DNA of 64,000 nt from Hypoxylon rubiginosum (taxonomy: Eukaryota > Ascomycota > Sordariomycetes > Xylariales > Hypoxylaceae): NCBI GenBank assembly GCA_902806565.1, contig CADCXA010000044.1, forward strand, positions 434,001-498,000, written 5' to 3'. Below the pieces are notes generated by a model. That model saw nothing but the letters and a program-made list of their open reading frames with translations, was not told the origin of the DNA and did no database searches. Position numbers and translations under genes: made by a program. Of the stretch, positions 56,701-64,000 are shown in pieces; the first letter of the stretch is position 1; each line of letters starts with the position of its first letter.

Positions 56701-58622
56701 ATAAGCTGTCGGATCTCGAAGAGGGAGGCACCCTCAAGATCCTCGAAATGGGCGCAGGTACGGGCGGCACGACCAAGGTTAGTATACCCTCCTTGACTAC
56801 CTGTTTAAGGTAATATGAACTGACATAGGATATATAGTGGCTCGTCCCAATGCTGGCGAAACTCGGGTACCCGATTGAATACACGTTCACGGACCTTGCT
56901 TCCTCGTTCGTAGCCGGTGCCAGGAAGAAGTTCAAGCAGTATCCGTTCATGAAGTTCGCGGTGCACGACATCGAGAACCCGCCGTCGGACTCCAGCCTGA
57001 TCGGGTCGCAGCACATCATCATCGCCAGTAACGCCGTGCACGCAACCCATTCCCTGACCGAATCCACCGGAAACATGCGCAAGTTCTTGCGGCCCGACGG
57101 GTTCGCCATGATGCTCGAGATGACCAACACGCTCTACTGGGTCGACATCATCTTCGGCATCCTTGAGGGCTGGTGGCTGTTTGATGACGGCCGCAAGCAT
57201 GCCATCGCGAACGAGTCGCGGTGGGAGCGCGACCTACACTCCGTCGGCTACGGCCACGTCGACTGGAGCGACGGCGAATCGCCCGAAGTCGGCCTACAGA
57301 AGGTCTTCATCGCGTTGGCGTCCGGGCCCCAGTTCGACCGCCTGCCGGCAGCCTCCTCGTCCCTCGGAAACGTTCCGGCCGCCGACCCCGAGTCCAACAG
57401 ATCCAACGTAGATGCTTACATCCAGAGTTCTTCCCAGGGGTTCCGCATCCCCGAGTATTCTGGAATTCTGAGTGCCGTCTCAAGCAGCTCGAGCTCCGTT
57501 CTCCTTACGGGGGCAACGGGAAGTCTAGGCGCCCACCTCGTCGAGCATCTCGCCCGACTACCTACAGTCCAGACGGTGTACTGTATGAACCGACGCGGCA
57601 GGACGGACCCAGTTGCCCGCCAGATGCAAGCCCTAGAGTCCAAGGGTATAAAACTGGACGCCTCCTCGTTGTCAAAGCTCAAGGTTTTCGAAACCGATAC
57701 CTCGAAGCCGTTGCTCGGCCTAGCGCAAGACCAGTACGACAGCCTCGTGAAATCCGTGACCCACATAATTCATAATGCCTGGCCCATGAACGGAAAGAAA
57801 CCCACCAAGAGCTTCGAGCCTCAGTTCCGCGTAATGCGCAACCTGATAGACCTCGCGGCGGGCGCATCGGCGCGACGCTCCGCCGGGTCCAAGATTTCTT
57901 TCCAGGTTGTATCGTCGGTTGGGGTGGTAGGCCACTACCCTCTCCACATGAACACTCCCGACATCCCCGAGGAGCGCATGGATATCGAGTCGGTGCTACC
58001 GAACGGCTACAACGCCGCCAAGTATATCTGCGAGCGCATGCTCGACGAGACCCTGCACACGATGCCGGACCGGTTCCGGCCCATGGTCGTGCGGCCGGCC
58101 CAGATCGCCGGCTCGACGACCACTGGATACTGGAATCACATGGAGCACTTCTCGTTCCTCATCAAGTCCGCGCAGACGTTGCGCGCCCTGCCGGCCCTCG
58201 AAGGGCCGGCATCCCTGACTCCGGTCGACCAGGTGGCGGCGACCATGGCAGACCTGCTCCTCGGGGATGCGCAGCCGCACCCCATCTACCACATCGACAA
58301 CCCCGTGCGCCAGCTCTGGAGGGACACTCTCCCGGTGCTGGCCGACGCCCTCGCAATCCCCAGGGACAGGATCGTCCCGTTCAAGGAGTGGATGCGGCTG
58401 GTGCGCAACTTCCCGGGCGTGGCCGAGTGGGACAACCCGGCCTGGCTGCTGGCGGACTTCCTCGAGCAAGATTTCGAGCGCATGTCGTGCGGCGGCGTGC
58501 TGATGCGGACGGAGAAGACGCAGGAACATTCAGCCACGCTCCGAAGCGTCGGACCTATAGGGGCGGATGTATTGAACAAGTATATCCAGGCTTGGAAGGA
58601 CAGCGGCTTTTTGCGTAGATGA
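50734..58622 (+). CDS. Non-reducing polyketide synthase SAT-KS-AT-PT-ACP-MT-R, 3 exons
   Basis: Exons 50734-51387, 51438-56777 and 56838-58622 (2,592 residues); introns of 50 and 60 bp, both phase 0. Domains: SAT starter transacylase (GFCVG with Cys145, GLHGRFH after the first splice); ketosynthase (TACSAS, Cys551; EAHGTGT; GHTEGSSG); acyltransferase (GHSFGE, Ser999); product template (GHVIAKTAPICPA, His1323; DCFSQVGGIW, Asp1504); ACP (GIDSLMG, Ser1689); C-methyltransferase (ILEMGAGTGGTTKW near 1985-1999, spanning the second splice); terminal reductase (TGATGSLG at 2222, GYNAAK with Tyr2389 and Lys2393). No thioesterase is present. This order is that of NR-PKSs making C-methylated aromatic aldehydes (3-methylorcinaldehyde, citrinin and azaphilone precursors). 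All active residues sought are intact. The part from about 56,270 on (MT and R) is clearly more GC-rich than the part before it. Confidence 0.97.
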
Positions 58623-59556
58623 TTCGTTTAGATAGACTATTGGTGTTCTTTCTGGGGGATATAATTGGGTTTATCTAAGGATCGGTTGGATAGAATAGTA
58701 GTTTAGAATGTAGTATGTACCTAATGTAGAAGTCAGTAAATTTGAAGGGTAAAAGTTTGTTTACAATACTTGATTCCGGTCTGATGATCACCATTAATTG
58801 TATGCGGTAATATTGGCGGTCTCGTAAGAGAGCAAGCTCGGAGCTGCCTAGACATTGGAGACGAGATGATACGGTGCTAATTCATGAAGATTTAATCTCT
58901 TCAAGTTCCATACGGATCGGATTAGACGCGTTTGAAGCGCGTAGAAAATGACGTAAAATGAGCCATTCCACTAAGTCCGTACAGTGCAGCAGCCTGTGCG
59001 CAGAGCAATCGTCACTGTACATCTAAAAGCCCTGCAATTACAGGAAGCCACGTCCTAGAGACCGCTGCAATTATGGCGCATTACAGCGTACATTCACTGT
59101 AATTACTTCATGTGTCCTTGGCTTCAGGCAAACTTTGGAAACATGCAAGAATCTTCTATCCTCAATAATTCTAACAGCGGCGGCACGACCAGCTCAAAGT
59201 CAACATCTGCTATCGCTTCAACATCCCAGTTATTGAGCTGAGAAGCTAGCGACGACTTCGCCTGACAGACGGGCTCCTCTACCTGATGCTGCTGCAGTCG
59301 GAGACTGCGTAGTTATCTACCTAGGAGCAAATGATCGAACGACGAAGGAAACGGAGCACACCATTCACTCACCTCATCGCATTACCACAGCAGTACCAGT
59401 TTCGAAAAGATGGTGCCCGAGTTTGTTGCTAAAAGAGGAATGTATTTAGACATCACGCACGTCTTGCTTACAGTTCAACCCTAAGGGACAAATGGTATGT
59501 CAAAGATGAACAAGTGGTTCCCCGCCCCCTTTTTACCCCTTCTCTTAGGTAAGCTA
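58623..59556. other. Convergent 3' region between the PKS and the ketoreductase
   Basis: 0.93 kb without a gene. It contains the inverted pair ATTACAG...CTGTAAT near 59082-59105. No transcription terminator could be assigned. Confidence 0.5.
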
Positions 59557-60806
59557 CTACAGGCCAATTTTACCAATCCTCATAAATGAGTCTACCGAGT
59601 CATCTACGCAAGTCTTCAGGTCCCTATATTCCATTCCTAGCATTTTGCAGGACTTGGAATTGTCCCACCCGTATACGTCGGCCGGCATGTCGTCTGGTGT
59701 GCTCTCCGACGGCAATCTACCATCCATCTCCGGGTGCGACGCACGAATCACATCCGCGATGCGCTTGTTAGAGAAGTAGCCGCCCACGAGGAAGAACCGC
59801 TGTCCTGACGCTTCGGGTACCTCGAGGACCCGCGCGTGGGCTTCCGCTACGTCGCGCACATCGCAGAATATGAAGAGACCTGCCGGCGGCAGATTGTCGC
59901 GGTATTCACCCATGATCAGGTTCCGAATGCGATGATTGGACGTGTTGAGCGATTCCAGCGTCGTCAAGTGACGGGGCGCAGGCCCGAATACTAGGGGCGG
60001 ATTCAGGACGACCAAGTCGAATAACGTCTTCTCAGCTGACATGAAGTCGAAGGCTGCCTTCTCGGCATAGATCTATCGCGTGTCATTGTTAGAAATCGAA
60101 TTGAAAGAGGACCAAACTATTTCGGGCTATGTTTATACCTTGGCTGCTCTGTAAGCTAGTCGAACGCTCATTGCTTCTTCCCACGTTGTCTCTCCGTAGA
60201 CACTCTCGTCATACACCTTTGCGTGATTGAAAGGGTTGAAAATAGTCGCAGACGAAGAGAGCAGCACGACACGCTCCACCAGCGGCGCATAATCTTTCAC
60301 GGACTTCAAAATACCAGTCGTCCCCTGGATAGCCGGATTAATGAAGTCATTGAGCGGGTCCGTGACGTTTAAATGGTAGGGACACGCCGTGTGGATCACG
60401 TATTTGAAGGGGTGACATCGAACAGCCTGCGATGTGTTAGCTTCGCGTCCTAGGGATTTGCTCCGCATATCTCACCTCGTCGAAAGCGCCCTCTCGTACT
60501 ATGTCCTCTACAGCCACCAATGACAGCCTCTCTCTGACATTCTCCGGATAGGCAGCTCGAATCTTAAGCCCCTTCACCTCGGACCTAACAGTCACTGTCA
60601 CATGATACCTTATGGCGTATTAGCTATCGTAGGTTGTCTTTGGTTATTAGCAGACTTACTGGCGTGCGAGAAGCGTATCCAAAATATGAGATGCAATGAA
60701 GCCACTCCCACCTGGCGAGACGAACAGTCCATCAGTAAATAGGTACGTGCTTTAATCCGACTACACGGTAGAACTCACCAGTTAGAAGAACATGATGTAT
60801 ATCCAT
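59557..60806 (-). CDS. NAD(P)-dependent ketoreductase / epimerase-family extended SDR, 5 exons
   Basis: Minus-strand exons: 60806-60779, 60711-60660, 60608-60476, 60426-60139 and 60072-59557 (338 residues). Introns are 67, 51, 49 and 66 bp. The first, 28-bp exon ends in the cofactor loop: MDIHHVLLTG joins GSGFIASHIL (GXXGFIAS). Downstream are VIHTACP, VVLLSSSATIF, the catalytic YRAAK (Tyr163, Lys167), LNPPLVFGP and FIFCDVRDVAEAH. This is the dihydroflavonol-4-reductase / cinnamoyl-CoA reductase / yeast Gre2-like group, which reduces ketones or aldehydes with NAD(P)H. It converges on the PKS, and similar reductases reduce a side-chain ketone in azaphilone pathways, so a tailoring role is plausible but not shown. 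The unspliced ORFs would miss both the cofactor loop and the YxxxK-to-IYAEKAA join. Confidence 0.92.
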
Positions 60807-61490
60807 CTTTGTATGCTATTCCCCAAACAAACGTGAGAATGAGTCGCCTTAGATTATCTAAGGCGGTTGTCTCTATCACTGCAAAGTAAAGTTTCCTAGA
60901 GAAGTTCATAGATCTCACCACGGATAGGAGAGATGGCCCATGAACGGTGTAAGTCCAGCGCCTCCTCGTAGCCACCAGCAGAACTCCGCAGTCAAAACTC
61001 CGAACAATACTAGCAAATTATTTTTTTCAAATATCCGAGGGTATTATACTGCATATATACATATGCTGATGATAATATTTCCATAGGCGGTATTTTATAC
61101 GTTATATTCACGATTTCGCGATCGGCTTTTTTTGGGGTTGTGTTCCTAGCAGCACGATAAACGTCGTCGATGACGGCTGGCAGAGCTTTAACAGTTGCTC
61201 GCCAACGTCATTACCCAGCAGATGTCTTCACACAACATTTTCTTACCCACTATCATGAACCCCCGCCTCGGTTCTAGACAAGTTCGGGGTTGCTTTATGA
61301 GCGCCACCATGCAAGGGAAGTGAATATGAGACACGCTAGTACTATCAAGCTAGGTGCTAGATTTTGGTACACTAGGCTAGGTTAGTTGATATCAAGAGAG
61401 GCTACGAGTGCGATCACAAAGTCTTACTCGCATTCACAAAGAGTCTTTAATAGAATTCCCCGAACAATTGATCCGAATCTTCGCCAGCCA
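60807..61490. other. 5' flank of the ketoreductase and of the broken kinase-like gene
   Basis: No gene is supported. It includes an AT-rich stretch at about 61020-61110. No CGG-N-CCG element like that of the PKS promoter was seen. Confidence 0.5.
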
Positions 61491-62331
61491 ATGAGTTTAA
61501 CTCCAACTGTAATGCGATCTTTAAAGCATAGATGCCGTTACCCCGTTAGCTGGGGGAGTACCGGCTTAGTCGTTCTCGATAAATCCTCTGGGACTATCAT
61601 CAAGACGCCTTTCGATCCTCAAAATGAAGAATGCCTTTACAGATTAATGAGAGAACAACAGGTATATGAACGATTTGCGGAACGCGGAGGCCACAAGGGA
61701 ATTCTCATTTATATGGGAACCTTCTAGTCGGGGATCCGGCTAGAGTACGCCCCTAATTTAAGTCTACGGCGGTACAACAGCGAACATAACGTCTGATTTG
61801 CCCAACGACTGCGCTGGGCTATACAGACTGCAGAAGCGATCAACTTCATTCATGAGGCTGGCGTTATCCATGGGGACTTGACATGTGCGAACGTGTTTGT
61901 GAATGAAAACCTAAACGCGAAGCTGGGTGACTGTGCAGGATCATCATTAGACGGCTGCCCACATGCTCGTCATGGTAACAGAGAACCACGAATTCCCTGG
62001 ACCCCTATTATCTACCCGAGCCAACCTATTCGCATTCGGCAGCGAGCTGTACGAAATCATGACTAGACATGCTGCTTACGAAGGACGGGACGAGAGTACG
62101 ATCCGGGGTCGGTATTTGAACGGTCATTTCCCCGACACCGAGTCACTGCAAGCCATTGGGACAGTAATCAAGGATTGCTGGCAAGGTGAATATAACAAAG
62201 CTGAGACACTTATTCATCATTTGAGAGGTACATCCATCCTAAAATCGGATATGCCAACGTCGAGAGAGGTAGCTTCAGCTCTCATACCCAATAAGCCTTC
62301 ACCAGTCCATCCACATCTTCCTCCCGAATGA
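61491..62331 (+). pseudogene. Broken protein-kinase-like gene (two in-frame stops and a frameshift)
   Basis: From the ATG at 61491 the frame reads a kinase N-lobe-like region (VSWGSTGLVVLD, then TIIKTPFD). Then TAG at 61725-61727 and TGA at 61794-61796 interrupt one continuous homology. After them come LRWAIQTAEAINFIHEAGVI, HGDLTCANVFV (catalytic-loop form HGDLxxxN) and LGDCAGSS in place of DFG. Near 61955-61965 the homology jumps to the +1 frame (GPLLSTRANLFAFGSELYEI, then KDCWQGEY). It resembles the small, lineage-specific fungal kinase-like proteins, which often have HGD and lack DFG. Three independent lesions argue for decay rather than introns, since no donor/acceptor pair removes them. 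The 3' end overlaps the next gene by about 50 bp, tail to tail. Confidence 0.75.
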
Positions 62332-62653
62332 CATAATCATTTCCCTCCTCGTCCTTGTAGCCCTCATAGAAACGGCATCCACCCATTCTGCAAGTAAAGA
62401 AGACTCTTCTTGGGCAGCCATAATCCCATCTTGTTAGTTGTCGTTTGCTTGAAAGTCCGCATTCACACTCTGGGTTCGAAAGATCATTGCCACGAAGATC
62501 GGCAAAGACGATGAATCGATTGCACGGTTTACACAGGTAGTATGGGCGTCCAGCGTTGCCATTGAAGTTGTATGCCGAAGTGATGAACACGGAGCTAGTT
62601 CGGTGGCAGATAAAACATTCCGGAGCGTGGGTTGGGAACGGAGCGAGAAGCAT
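62282..62653 (-). CDS. Small zinc-ribbon (GRF-like) protein
   Basis: 123 residues from the ATG at 62653; the open frame continues upstream to 62728 without an ATG, so an upstream exon cannot be excluded. Two zinc-binding halves are visible: CFICHRTSS with GRPYYLCKPC, then NPECECG with RRVFFTCRMGGCRFYE. The pattern (GNxGRPYYxC, NPxCxCG, FFxCxxxxCxFYE) is that of GRF-type zinc fingers in fungal proteins of unknown function. The C-terminus is acidic. It converges with, and overlaps, the broken kinase-like gene. Confidence 0.62.
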   Translation of the reverse strand: MLLAPFPTHAPECFICHRTSSVFITSAYNFNGNAGRPYYLCKPCNRFIVFADLRGNDLSNPECECGLSSKRQLTRWDYGCPRRVFFTCRMGGCRFYEGYKDEEGNDYVIREEDVDGLVKAYWV

Positions 62654-64000
62654 TTTCGCAGGGGAAGCGGCTTCAAAGAGTCGTTCTGTATTAGGCAGAT
62701 TAAGAAACAGAAGCCAAAGGAAGATCACTACTACTTACAGCTGGTCGCGTTCGTGTTTCGAATCCGTCAATAGAGCTTCTCCAAAGCTTCAGAGTGTATT
62801 TGTATATTAAGCGATATGTTCAAGGATGATAATACCGTCTATATGCTGACTTGAGCAACACAGACGATGGATACTTAATCTTCGACGTTACTTCTACTCG
62901 AGGCTATATACAGTAAGTTTTCAGGAAACTGCGCGTTTGTAGCCTGCTCGAATTTGCTGTTGTGCTACAGTCAGCCACGTCGTACTTGCACTGGCTGTCG
63001 CTTCCCGTTGTCCTTCGGGAGGCGACAGCGAGTGAAAGTACACTTAGTCTCTTCTATTCGAGCATGGTTGCGGCCAAAGTTATATATATACACGAACTAC
63101 TATTTTCCCTGATAAATTCGTGAGTTAGCTATCAACAGTCTTGTCAATGGTATAGGTATTTCTCTTAAGTTAACGTCTGATGCATAGGTCGGTTAGCTAC
63201 CTGGCGTATACGATTTCTGGCATCATCTGCCGGAGCAGCATCAGTCTCCTTCGAAGCTCTACATAGATATCCTAATCCATCCTGATTGGCGCCATCTGTC
63301 TACCGGTGTACGTAGTGTCACCGTCTCGGGAGAACCCGCCTAGAAACGTGGCGTGATAGCGATACCTAATCCATCTTGATCAAAGTACCTGAGGTAGGCT
63401 GCCATTTACCTTTTGACTTTATCCTTTTCTGAGAAACACTATAGTGCCGAATCCATTCAACTGATTTGAATCTACCCCTATTTGACCCAAGGCTATCAGG
63501 TAGCTTCGATGCAAGGTATATCAAGTGAGAAGAAACAGACGGGAAGGACGCATATAATTGTAAACTATCGAAGTCAATCGTCAGTTCAATTGCACATTAG
63601 ATAGACTGGTGGGTTAATTTTTCTGCTAGAATTCGCGAAGATCGTCTGTGTCTCAAGGGAAAGCGCCACAATATTGAACACTCCAAAATCAATTCGGCGT
63701 TATCACCTGCATCACCAAGACGGGACGGCCAGACACGCCGTCACGCACATGAGGTAAATATCTAAGATTACGTAGCATTCATCAACTTGGATGGTTCTTC
63801 GCGTGGGGGTAGCATAAGGACCTAGCTAATAATACTATTCTCTGTTTTGAATTCCCATTCCCCAAGGTTCTGACATTCCACCGTTTAAACCAATAGAATG
63901 GCATATGAGTCTAATTCTTCAGTCTCGCGTATGGAGTACTCAACATCCGATGTTGACATGGAGCCCGAAGACCATCAACGGACTTCGCGTGTGCAGCCGC
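62654..64000. other. Gene-free right end of the window
   Basis: No gene is supported on either strand. The only structured element is the hairpin at 62982-63041. Any further biosynthetic genes of the PKS locus would have to lie beyond this edge. Confidence 0.5.
62982..63041. repeat. 60-bp inverted repeat (26-bp arms, 8-base loop)
   Basis: Arms 62982-63007 and 63016-63041 pair at 23 of 26 positions around the loop TTGTCCTT. The outermost bases are GTACTT and AAGTAC. It is not next to a recognisable gene. It could be a miniature inverted-repeat element, a transposon-end relic or a transcribed hairpin. Confidence 0.75.

Overview
The window is nuclear DNA from a filamentous ascomycete (Pezizomycotina, most likely a Sordariomycete). 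The evidence is the density of short introns (49-144 bp) with GTRNGY donors and CTAAC-type branch sites, and fungal-only families: HET, a STAND NTPase with a NACHT core, CFEM, Zn(II)2Cys6, a DUF4470-MYND protein and a non-reducing polyketide synthase. There is also a large AT-saturated block of the kind made by repeat-induced point mutation (RIP). I could not assign genus or species. No rRNA or CRISPR array was seen, and no convincing tRNA.

Left arm (1-28,400), ordinary genes with accessory flavour: a HET-domain incompatibility-type protein (+); convergent with it a DUF4470/MYND protein (-); a Swi5/Ace2-like C2H2 transcription factor (-); a relic of a TauD-type dioxygenase; an F-box protein (-); a seven-exon allantoate/nicotinate-type MFS transporter (-); a secreted CFEM protein (+); a STAND P-loop NTPase with a NACHT core (-); a BTB/POZ protein (+); and a short-chain dehydrogenase (-).

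Middle (28,400-41,000), transposon-dominated: an intact Ty1/copia retrotransposon of 5,807 bp, with LTRs that look identical and a 5-bp target duplication. It abuts a block of about 6.3 kb that is almost pure A+T and poor in CpA/TpG, which I read as RIP-destroyed repeat DNA. In the copia element Gag and Pol are in one frame separated by a single UGA followed by CUAG, a known leaky stop context. The protease motif has no ATG of its own between the stop and itself.

Right arm (41,000-64,000), a small secondary-metabolite locus: a six-exon Zn(II)2Cys6 regulator (-), a 2,592-residue non-reducing PKS with order SAT-KS-AT-PT-ACP-MT-R (+), and convergent with it a five-exon NAD(P)-dependent ketoreductase (-). 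The expected logic is that the PKS makes a C-methylated aromatic precursor, its terminal reductase releases it as an aldehyde, the neighbouring reductase may reduce a side-chain carbonyl, and the regulator may control the locus. The product is not deducible from sequence alone. Beyond it lie a broken kinase-like gene, a small zinc-ribbon protein and a 60-bp hairpin.

Most ORFs of 60-120 codons here are shadows or chance. Exon structures were built by hand from splice signals and frame continuity; every multi-exon model below sums to a whole number of codons.
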